From Candidatus Limivicinus sp. (GTDB lineage Bacteria > Bacillota > Clostridia > Oscillospirales > Oscillospiraceae), in NCBI GenBank assembly GCA_029264685.1, contig JARHZW010000023.1:1-45422 (forward strand): DNA of 45,422 bases, read 5' to 3'. Below, in pieces: positions 38,821-45,422 of this stretch; position 1 is the first letter of the stretch, and the number at the start of each line of letters is the position of its first letter. A program made the translations under genes and the position numbers. The notes under the pieces were generated by a model. That model was not told where the DNA came from, did not search any database, and was given only the letters and a program-made list of their open reading frames with translations.

Positions 38821-40158
38821 TTATTTATTTTTGTAAACCTGATTTGTGTCCATCAGCCGGATTTCAACCTCAAAGGTCTTGCCCTCACGCCAGATTTTAA
38901 AGCTCATAGTATCGCCCACATGAAGAGGACTCTTTATGGCGTTCACATCTTCGGTGGTCTGAACCTCCTGACCGTTCACCTCAAGGAGAATGTCTCCTGC
39001 CTTAACTCCCTTTTTCTCTGCGTCTGAGCCTGGGCTTACAGCGGAGATATACAGTCCGTGAGGCAGGTCATAATGCTCTGCCGCATTTTCGGGTATAGCG
39101 CCAACAGTGATGCCGATAGAGGGTCTTCCCTTGACCTCGCCGTAGGTGCATATGGAATCCACAACCTCTTTAACAGTGTTGGAGGGAATGGCAAAGCCTA
39201 TGCCCTCAATACTGGAAAACGAAGACATCATTTTCATGTTTGTAACGCCGATAACCTGACCGTACATATTGAACAGTGCGCCGCCGGAGTTACCCTCGTT
39301 TATGGCGGTGTTGGTCTGGAGCAGATTCATGCTGTGACCGTTGTGGTTTATTCCACGCTCGATTGCGGAAATTATACCGTCGGTCAAAGTGCTTCTGAAG
39401 GTCTCACCCAAAGGATTGCCGATAGCCGCAACTCTGTCTCCCACGGAAAGCACGGAGCTGTCTCCGAAGCTTGCAGGGGTCAGCCCCTCAGCCTCTATCT
39501 TCAGCACTGCAATGTCGCTTATTACATCTGCTCCTACAAGCTTTGCGTCATAAACGCTGTCGTCATTGAGTGTAACGGTGGCGCTGTCGCAGCCGTCTAT
39601 AACATGGGTATTGGTGAGAATAAGGCCGTCGCTTGAAAGCACCACTCCCGTTCCCCAGTTATAGCCGTTCATTCCCTCCACATAGCCTGAAATTGCCACA
39701 ACGCTTGGAGAGCTTTTTTTGTAAAGCTGCTGCAAGGTCAGCTCCTCGTCGTCCTGCTCCATGATCTGAAGACTGAAATCCACAGGCAGCTCCGCTCTGG
39801 GAATATTGATTTCCGTCACATCTTTCTGAACATTTTTATAGAAATTGCTGAAGAAATCCTGCCAGTCGTCAGGCAGCTCCCCTTTTTCGCCTGGAATATT
39901 AAACGGCTCAAAGGGTGCAAAGCCCTTATCCGGCAAGCTTGGTATCTTATCCGCATTTCCGCTGTTTCCATTGGAAAAAGCCAGTGAGGTAGCCACTATC
40001 AGCACCAGCAGCACAACGACAAGGCCGGCTATCCTCATAGGGGTAAAGCCTTTTTTCCGTTCTTTCTTCTGTTTATCGGTGCCGCTGCCGCCGTCGGCTT
40101 TCTGCTCCGTCAGCGGGCTGTACCAGTTATCGGTTTTATACCAGTTTTCATTGCTCAT
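38821..40158 (-). CDS. htrA: HtrA-type membrane-anchored serine protease with PDZ domain
   Basis: This 445-residue envelope protease of the S1C family handles misfolded exported proteins. A cytoplasmic N-terminus of about 40 residues (Asn/Asp/Lys-rich) precedes one membrane anchor (about 42-61). A 70-residue acidic linker leads to the trypsin-like domain, with TNTHVID (His about 184), SDIAVLKI (Asp about 214) and NEGNSGGALF (Ser about 290). A PDZ domain lies at about 340-435 (PHGLYISAVSPGSDAEKKG, KAGDILLEVNG). The gene is downstream of, and likely co-transcribed with, a two-component system, an arrangement like CssRS-HtrA control. Confidence 0.96.
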   Translation of the reverse strand: MSNENWYKTDNWYSPLTEQKADGGSGTDKQKKERKKGFTPMRIAGLVVVLLVLIVATSLAFSNGNSGNADKIPSLPDKGFAPFEPFNIPGEKGELPDDWQDFFSNFYKNVQKDVTEINIPRAELPVDFSLQIMEQDDEELTLQQLYKKSSPSVVAISGYVEGMNGYNWGTGVVLSSDGLILTNTHVIDGCDSATVTLNDDSVYDAKLVGADVISDIAVLKIEAEGLTPASFGDSSVLSVGDRVAAIGNPLGETFRSTLTDGIISAIERGINHNGHSMNLLQTNTAINEGNSGGALFNMYGQVIGVTNMKMMSSFSSIEGIGFAIPSNTVKEVVDSICTYGEVKGRPSIGITVGAIPENAAEHYDLPHGLYISAVSPGSDAEKKGVKAGDILLEVNGQEVQTTEDVNAIKSPLHVGDTMSFKIWREGKTFEVEIRLMDTNQVYKNK

Positions 40159-40199
40159 ATACTCTCGTCCTCTCCCGCCTCCGGGCGGCTGTGACTTTC

Positions 40200-41627
40200 C
40201 TATTTTTCGTCAGCCAGTGTAAGGGTAAACACGAACTCCGTCATTCCGTCCTCGCTCTTAACGGCAATATCCTCGTCGTGGCTGTTAATAATTGTCTTTA
40301 CCAGATACAGACCCAGACCTACTCCGTCCTTATCCAGACTTCTTGACCTGTCAGATTTATGGAAACGGTCGAAAATAAAGGGCAGATCCTCCGGGGGAAT
40401 GGTTTCTCCGAAGTCCTTAATGGAAAAATACGCCTTGGTATTGTCCTTGTATATACGCAGTATCAGGCAGCTGCCCGGATTTGCAAACTTGATTGCGTTG
40501 TCGAGCAGGTTGTAGATTACCTGAGTAATGGCATCCCTGTCTGCTTTTACCATAATATGGTTATCAGGCAGCTGAGGATCAACATCCAGATTTTTCTGGG
40601 TTGCTCTGCTTTCAAAGCTCAAAAGGGTCTGAAGTGCAAGCTCCGTCAGGTCAAAGACCGTCCTTCTGCCGGGGTCTGAGGCCTTGTTTTTCGTCTGGGA
40701 CACACTGAGCATATCACGAACCAGACGGGAAAGCCGTCTTGTCTCGTCTCTTATGGAGCGCAGGTATTTTTCCTGCTCAGAGGGAGGAATAGTGCCGTCC
40801 AGAATACCGTCGGCAAAGCCGGAAATGGTGGTCATAGGGGTTCGCAGCTCATGGGACACATTGGCTATAAACTCGCTTCTCCTCTTTTCCGCCTGCTCCA
40901 GAGAGTCGGCCATTTTGTTGAAGGAATCTATAAGGGCCCCCATTTCGTCCGTAGGGTCATCCGTCTGGGGAACACGCACGGAGAAATCCCCCCTTGCAAA
41001 CTTCCTCGACGCCGCCGCAATATCGTCCAAAGGCTTTGCCATCTGTTTTGAATACACAAGGGTGGCAATCAGGGCGGCACAGAACACGCCTATGGTGACT
41101 ATGGTTGCAATTCCAAGGAATGTGGACCATGCCCCAAGCATATTGTCTATGATATTGGTTACAAACACATAACCTATTTTTTCCGACCCTCTGTTGAAAA
41201 TAGGCTGTGCCACCACATAGCGCTCACGCTTGAACATTCCGTCCATATCGCTCATTATGTCCAGCTCTCCGCTTTTATTCAGGTCCCCGATCACCTTTTC
41301 CGGCACACGAAGACCTAAATTTCCGCAGTCCGGACTTCTGTCCGTGCAGACCACATAACCTTCAACATCGGTTATGAATATCTGATTGCCCGTGGAATTT
41401 GCAATGGAGCTTATGGACATTCCCAGTACCCAGCTGGACAGGGAATCCGACTGGGAGATTGCGGAAGCAGTACGGGAAACCTCACGGGCGCTGTTCATCA
41501 TATTGCCTCTGTATTCGCTTATGATATAGTTTCTGCCTATGCCCACGAAGGAAAAGGCAACTATAAGAAAGCATACGGAGACCAGAATGGCAGTGGCGAC
41601 AAAGTTTCTAAGGTAAATGCTTTTCAT
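40200..41627 (-). CDS. Membrane sensor histidine kinase
   Basis: The 475-residue kinase has membrane segments at about residues 8-30 and 168-192 around an extracytoplasmic sensing domain. HAMP follows (about 193-245, PLDDIAAASRKFARGDFSVRV), then HisKA with SHELRTPMT (His about 262) and a HATPase domain with the N box (DAITQVIYNLLDNAIKFA), an IKDFGETIPPEDL G1-type motif, FDRFHKSDRSR and GVGLGLYLV. The G1 motif has DFGETI where DNGxGI is commonest, a variant seen in many clostridial kinases. It lies five bases behind its response regulator and 41 bases before htrA. Confidence 0.95.
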   Translation of the reverse strand: MKSIYLRNFVATAILVSVCFLIVAFSFVGIGRNYIISEYRGNMMNSAREVSRTASAISQSDSLSSWVLGMSISSIANSTGNQIFITDVEGYVVCTDRSPDCGNLGLRVPEKVIGDLNKSGELDIMSDMDGMFKRERYVVAQPIFNRGSEKIGYVFVTNIIDNMLGAWSTFLGIATIVTIGVFCAALIATLVYSKQMAKPLDDIAAASRKFARGDFSVRVPQTDDPTDEMGALIDSFNKMADSLEQAEKRRSEFIANVSHELRTPMTTISGFADGILDGTIPPSEQEKYLRSIRDETRRLSRLVRDMLSVSQTKNKASDPGRRTVFDLTELALQTLLSFESRATQKNLDVDPQLPDNHIMVKADRDAITQVIYNLLDNAIKFANPGSCLILRIYKDNTKAYFSIKDFGETIPPEDLPFIFDRFHKSDRSRSLDKDGVGLGLYLVKTIINSHDEDIAVKSEDGMTEFVFTLTLADEK

Positions 41628-41632
41628 TGCTG

Positions 41633-42316
41633 TTACTCGGCCAGTTCAAACTTATAGCCCACTCCCCACACGGTTTTAAGGCTCCACTTATCGCTGACGC
41701 CCTCCAGCTTCTCTCTCAGCCGCTTCACATGGACATCAACGGTGCGTGAATCGCCGAAGTAGTCAAAGCCCCAAACCTCATCCAGAAGCTGGTTGCGTGT
41801 AAACACACGGTTTGGTGCAGAGGCCAGATGGTAAAGAAGTTCCATTTCCTTAGGCGGAGTGTCTATCTTTTTTCCGTCCACGGTCAGCTCATAGGAATCA
41901 AGATTTATAGTGAGCTTATCAAAGCTCAGTTTCTTTTCAATCGGTGCGTCGGCGTCGGTTCTTCGCATAACCGCATGGACTCTCGCAATAAGCTCCTTTA
42001 CATCGAAAGGCTTTGTAATATAGTCGTCAGCACCCATTTCAAGGCCGTTTATCTTGTCGTCAGTCTCGCCTTTGGCCGTAAGCATGATTATTGGCGTGGA
42101 GGACTTCTTTCTTATGTCACGGCAGATCTCCCAGCCGTCCTTTACAGGGAGCATAATATCCAGCAGCACAACATCAGGCTGGAAAAGGTCAAACATTGAC
42201 TCTGCCTTTCCGCCGTCTGAGGAAATCATTACCTCGAAGCCGTCCTTACCCAGATACAGTCTCAAAAGCTCCGCTATATTTCCGTCATCTTCAACAATAA
42301 GAGCGCGTTTACTCAT
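41633..42316 (-). CDS. OmpR/PhoB-family response regulator
   Basis: The 227-residue regulator has a receiver domain with EDD (residues 9-11), phospho-acceptor Asp53 in LLDIMLP and Lys at about 103 in TKPFD. A winged-helix DNA-binding domain starts at about residue 130 (TPPKEMELLYHLA; GDSRTVDVHVKRLREKL; TVWGVGYKFE). AAGGAG precedes the ATG. It is the first gene of the regulator-kinase-htrA operon. Phosphate-type direct repeats upstream suggest autoregulation. It probably activates htrA in response to envelope stress. Confidence 0.95.
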   Translation of the reverse strand: MSKRALIVEDDGNIAELLRLYLGKDGFEVMISSDGGKAESMFDLFQPDVVLLDIMLPVKDGWEICRDIRKKSSTPIIMLTAKGETDDKINGLEMGADDYITKPFDVKELIARVHAVMRRTDADAPIEKKLSFDKLTINLDSYELTVDGKKIDTPPKEMELLYHLASAPNRVFTRNQLLDEVWGFDYFGDSRTVDVHVKRLREKLEGVSDKWSLKTVWGVGYKFELAE

Positions 42317-42363
42317 ATTATCCGCTCCTTTTACAATAAAATTTCACTATCAGTGTTGTGTTA

Positions 42364-42405
42364 ATTATACAGCACAGCACAGAATAAAGGTTAAGAAAAT
42401 GTAAA
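42364..42405 (-). promoter_or_regulatory. Promoter and direct-repeat site of the response-regulator operon
   Basis: On the minus strand TATAAT (42364-42369) has no good -35. In its place lie TTTACA (42400-42405) and TTAACC (42389-42394), 11 bases apart start to start. This is the spacing of the direct repeats bound by PhoP/PhoB-type regulators, and the proximal copy covers the -35 position. Confidence 0.45.
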
Positions 42406-42414
42406 AATGCTGTA

Positions 42415-43797
42415 TCAGAACTCCAGTTTCTGAAGCTCTATAAGGGTCAGAATGTAGACCTTCAGCGCCTCTATAAGATATTCCTCGCCGGCGCCTTCCT
42501 CTGCCCCGTGGATAGGGCCTGCAAAGGCGGGCATAGGTCTCTCCGGATGCTCGGGACCGAAGGAAACCGCATTGGGGAAGTCTCTTGCATAGGTGCCGCC
42601 GCCGATGGTGTAGGGCTCTGCGTTTTCTCCTGTTACCTCGTTATAAGAGTTTATGCAGGTCTGAACCGCAGGGTTGTCAAGACTCATATAGAAAGGCTCT
42701 GCCTCACGGAGCATTGTGACCTCTGCCACATCCCCTGCCTTTTCCTGCATCTGTGAAACAAGCTTTGCCCCGTTGGTGCTGGTGGGGAAGCGGCTGTCAA
42801 GGCTCTGGAAAATGTGTCCGTCCTCCACGCCGATAACGCCGCCTACGATGGTAAGAGGCTCAAACAGACCGTCGTCTGAATCCACGCCCAGTTTTGCTCC
42901 TGTCCAGTCGTCATGGAGAAGCTTCAGGAAGGAAAGGAACTTCTCCTCGTTTTCGTCGCAGACTTTATTATCCAGCAGGTAATCCACCATAACGCCGATT
43001 GCGTTTCTCGTTCCCTCAGGCAGAGAGGCGTGGCCGCCTATTCCCTTTGCCTCCAGACTCCACAGTCCTTTTTCAATTTCTGTGGCCTGAACATCTCCTG
43101 TGGAAGAAAGCTTTTCGGCCTTTACCGTGGCTCTCACCTTGTCGGGAATAACATTTGCAGCAACTCCGCCTTTAATGTCCACAATATTTCCCATGGGCAT
43201 TTTTGAAACTATTTTTCCCTGGAAAATACCCTTCTCCCCGTTGCACAGGGGGAAGTTTGCGTCAGGGCTGAAGCAGAAGGCAGGTGCGGGATAGTGGCTC
43301 AGATAGTATTCCACATCAAGCATACCTGTCTCCTCGTTAACGCCCAGCAGTGCTCTCACAGGGTATTTGAGAGGAACCTTGTGCTCTTTCAGGTACTTCA
43401 GGGCGTAAAGGCACAAAACGGAGGGGCCTTTATCGTCCATAACGCCACGGCCTAAAATCCAGCCGTCCTGACGGCGCATTTTAAAGGGGTCCTCTTTCCA
43501 GCCCTCGCCTGCGGGAACAACATCCAGATGGGTAATGGTGGCAATATATTTATCCGTATTTTCGCCTAAAAGAGCATAGCCCATTTTGCCCTGGCAGTTA
43601 TAGCCCTCAAGGCCAAGCTCCTCTATGATTTTCAATGCCTCGTCAAGAGCCTTTGCAGGGCCTTTGCCGAAGGGAGCGTCCTGAGAGGGCTCACCCTCCA
43701 CGCTGTCTATGGCTACCAGACGGGCAATGTCTCTGAATATATTTTCATAATTTTCTTCACAAAATTTATCAATATCACGGCGAAGCTGTTCGTTCAT
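42415..43797 (-). CDS. pepV: PepV/Sapep-type M20 dipeptidase
   Basis: The 460-residue zinc dipeptidase acts on cytoplasmic dipeptides. The frame opens at 43866, but the ATG at 43797 follows GGAGG and is preferred. Metal and catalytic residues are ITHLDVVP (His90), GRGVMDDKGP (Asp121 or Asp122), NEETG (Glu155, Glu156), SPDANFP and the C-terminal GPIHGAEEG. The dimerisation/lid domain lies between about residues 190 and 330. The order matches the Sapep/PepV subgroup. It is a single gene. Confidence 0.95.
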   Translation of the reverse strand: MNEQLRRDIDKFCEENYENIFRDIARLVAIDSVEGEPSQDAPFGKGPAKALDEALKIIEELGLEGYNCQGKMGYALLGENTDKYIATITHLDVVPAGEGWKEDPFKMRRQDGWILGRGVMDDKGPSVLCLYALKYLKEHKVPLKYPVRALLGVNEETGMLDVEYYLSHYPAPAFCFSPDANFPLCNGEKGIFQGKIVSKMPMGNIVDIKGGVAANVIPDKVRATVKAEKLSSTGDVQATEIEKGLWSLEAKGIGGHASLPEGTRNAIGVMVDYLLDNKVCDENEEKFLSFLKLLHDDWTGAKLGVDSDDGLFEPLTIVGGVIGVEDGHIFQSLDSRFPTSTNGAKLVSQMQEKAGDVAEVTMLREAEPFYMSLDNPAVQTCINSYNEVTGENAEPYTIGGGTYARDFPNAVSFGPEHPERPMPAFAGPIHGAEEGAGEEYLIEALKVYILTLIELQKLEF

Positions 43798-43960
43798 ATA
43801 AATATCCTCCTTGTATTGCTTCTTAGTATATGCGTAAATATTATCATTTTTCTCTTTTCTTTTCAAGCGCTCAGGAAATTAAAGCTAAAAAACCGACAGC
43901 TTTTTTTCTTCCGTATTCAGAAAAATGGCGGATAATCAGATTTTTAATCTTTATAATATA

Positions 43961-44002
43961 AAAAGGACCTGCCGAAGAAACTCTCAGTTCTTTGGCAGGC
44001 CC
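43961..44002 (-). terminator. Terminator of the C-terminal lipoprotein gene
   Basis: On the minus strand GGGCCTGCC (43994-44002) pairs with GGCAGGTCC (43965-43973) through a wobble, with an inner AAGAA/TTCTT-like stem, followed by a T run. It ends the lipoprotein transcript before the dipeptidase promoter region. Confidence 0.85.
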
Positions 44003-44047
44003 TAAATTTTTTAGTATATTACGGTCTTTCGCCAATACGGCAAAGTC

Positions 44048-44695
44048 TCATTCAAATTCCATGATGCTGTAAAAGAAGCTTTTCATATCGTACTTGCCTG
44101 CATAGTTTAGCGCAACCTCCAGCCCGGCTTCATCAGCCTCATGCAGCACGGCGTCATATTCTCCGCTCCTGTTTTCAGGATACTTTGCAAACAGTTCCTC
44201 CGGAACAGGCACATAATTATTCACAAATGTGTCGGCAAATTTGGGGTCTGCCTTAAGAATATCTCCATACGATGCTTCTACAAACTGAGAAAACACCGCC
44301 GCAAAGTCATCATAATCCGTTTTCGATAAGCTATAGTAAAATTCTACTCCCTTAACAGAACCGTCCTTTCTGATACGGCAGGTAAAGGTCATCCTTTCCC
44401 CGTTATCCGTACCGTCTGCTGCTTTTTTACTTGCCTCTACCAAAATAATATTGTCGTCCCAGTCCTCAGGTCTGTTGACGGTCTCATATCCCATTTCCTG
44501 TAGATTTTTCTCTAATTTTTCAATGCAGATACCGCCCTCAATCAGGTTCTCGCAATCATTGGGGGATTCCTCATCAATGTCGGAAGGAGAGCTCTCCTCC
44601 TGCCCGTCCTGAGCAGCAGGTGGATTTTCACCGCCGCAGCCTGCCAGACCCAGAAGCATAAGAGCTGCCAATAATGCAGTCAAGTATTTTTTCAT
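44048..44695 (-). CDS. Putative lipoprotein of unknown function
   Basis: The 215-residue protein starts at an ATG behind GGAG. The signal peptide ends in lipobox LAGC (Cys about 20). An acidic low-complexity linker (about residues 22-50, rich in Glu, Asp, Ser and Pro) precedes a soluble alpha/beta domain with few hydrophobic repeats. The sequence gives no function. It has its own promoter and terminator. Confidence 0.8.
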   Translation of the reverse strand: MKKYLTALLAALMLLGLAGCGGENPPAAQDGQEESSPSDIDEESPNDCENLIEGGICIEKLEKNLQEMGYETVNRPEDWDDNIILVEASKKAADGTDNGERMTFTCRIRKDGSVKGVEFYYSLSKTDYDDFAAVFSQFVEASYGDILKADPKFADTFVNNYVPVPEELFAKYPENRSGEYDAVLHEADEAGLEVALNYAGKYDMKSFFYSIMEFE

Positions 44696-44756
44696 AGTTT
44701 TTCTCCTGTTCTCTTTTTTATTTTACTTTTTTCAAATATGCGCTGAAATTTTGCCA

Positions 44757-44785
44757 AGCATACCATAATTTTTATTCTTTTTCAA
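44757..44785 (-). promoter_or_regulatory. Promoter of the C-terminal lipoprotein gene
   Basis: On the minus strand TTGAAA (44780-44785), 17 bases and TATGCT (44757-44762). The rest of the 240-base gap to plsY is AT-rich, and I see no clear plsY terminator in it. Confidence 0.55.
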
Positions 44786-44934
44786 TATTTTTCCTGTTTT
44801 TTTCTGTATTTTTTGCCGCCCTTCATTAGCCCTGCCGAATAAAAATGCCCTGACCGCCCTATCCGCCCACACCATACAGCGGTGGACAGAAGGTCACTCA
44901 GAGCATATAAGATACAATATTTACCTTCCGGAAT

Positions 44935-45422
44935 TTACTTTCCGGTCTTTTCAGGTCTTTTTCCGGCCTTAAAGTCCTTCTCCGTACCGTCTATCAGCCG
45001 GCGGATATTTCCTCTGTGCTGAATGATGACAATAGCGGGAACTGTAATGCCAAGAATCATCTTAGGCACACCAACAGACATAACAATGCTGCAAACAATT
45101 ATGCTTGCGGCGGCGCAGACAGAACCCAAAGATACCTTTTTAGTGCAAACGGCAATAATTATAAATATGCTGAGAGCTATTGCGGCCACCTTCCAGTTTA
45201 CGGCAAAGGCCACAGCCAGCCCCACGGAAACGCCTTTTCCGCCCTTAAAACCGTAGAAAACAGGGAAGCAATGGCCCAGAGTGCTTGCAATGCCGCCCAG
45301 TGCAAGGCCGATGTCACCGACCCAGAGCCAGCCCAGATACATGGCAAGAGCCGCCTTGGCCACATCCCCCGCAAGAGTAAGAAAACCGGCGCCCCAGCCG
45401 AAAACTCTTGCCATGTTGGTAG
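44935..45422 (-). CDS. plsY: Glycerol-3-phosphate acyltransferase PlsY (5' part missing)
   Basis: This integral membrane enzyme transfers an acyl group from acyl-phosphate to glycerol-3-phosphate, the first step of phospholipid synthesis. The frame enters from the right edge in the conserved TNMARVFG stretch, which follows the missing GSGNIGA-type motif of the N-terminus. Present are a DVAKAALA segment, GHCFPVFYGFKGGKGVSV (family motif with GGKGV) and hydrophobic segments to a short basic tail. It lacks only about the first 35 to 40 residues compared with the usual ~200. Confidence 0.93.
   Translation of the reverse strand, partial: TNMARVFGWGAGFLTLAGDVAKAALAMYLGWLWVGDIGLALGGIASTLGHCFPVFYGFKGGKGVSVGLAVAFAVNWKVAAIALSIFIIIAVCTKKVSLGSVCAAASIIVCSIVMSVGVPKMILGITVPAIVIIQHRGNIRRLIDGTEKDFKAGKRPEKTGK

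Noticed and set aside
1-45422. Mobile element, prophage, toxin-antitoxin or defence island
   Set aside because: No transposase, integrase, restriction, CRISPR or toxin genes were seen, and gene content and base usage look uniform and housekeeping-like throughout.

Overview
This 45.4 kb window reads as ordinary chromosome from a Bacillota of class Clostridia, probably a gut Oscillospirales-type organism; the genus cannot be set from the sequence. The grounds are mid-range GC coding DNA, strong Shine-Dalgarno sites, consensus sigma-A promoters, a textbook CIRCE element, many Gram-positive lipoproteins, a membrane pyrophosphatase, a recJ-rel-dtd cluster and an HtrA/two-component cluster. I see no tRNA, rRNA, CRISPR array, transposase, integrase or prophage gene.

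Layout. 1-1053: the 5' part of a secreted repeat protein (minus) with a hairpin-rich leader. 1031-7117: a long intergenic stretch, the ion-pumping pyrophosphatase hppA, two tandem CapA-family surface proteins and a UlaG-like MBL hydrolase, all plus strand. 7175-14092 (minus): TatD hydrolase, Hsp20 under a CIRCE operator, a polar amino-acid ABC transporter and a ZnuABC-type metal transporter. 14104-23236 (plus): a lipoprotein, a LOG-family protein, the recJ-rel-dtd-MBL run, and a sugar nucleotidyltransferase with galE. 23244-27864: a coiled-coil membrane protein, a tRNA-dihydrouridine synthase and a Na/Pi cotransporter. 27945-31273 (plus): an RluA-type pseudouridine synthase, cysK, and an ECF sigma/anti-sigma pair. 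31313-36806: a small zinc-ribbon protein, prmA, two paired membrane proteins, a lipoprotein, a MATE exporter and a WYL-type regulator. 36857-42405 (minus): a second ECF sigma/putative anti-sigma pair, htrA and its sensor kinase/response regulator operon. 42415-45422 (minus): a PepV-type dipeptidase, a lipoprotein and the 3' part of plsY.

How the genes work together. Much of the window concerns the cell envelope and stress. Two ECF sigma modules, an HtrA two-component operon and HrcA-type control of Hsp20 sense envelope or protein damage. Rel makes and degrades (p)ppGpp. ABC, Na/Pi and MATE systems move amino acids, divalent metal, phosphate and drugs. plsY starts phospholipid synthesis, and the nucleotidyltransferase with GalE probably feeds UDP-sugars to surface glycans. 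Most operon borders have clear rho-independent hairpins. I found no obviously new multi-gene system. The best leads are regulatory: the leader hairpins upstream of the surface protein, the 17-bp promoter segment shared by two genes, the palindrome between the WYL regulator and the MATE exporter, the similar upstream sequences of the two ECF genes, and the unassigned membrane or coiled-coil proteins.
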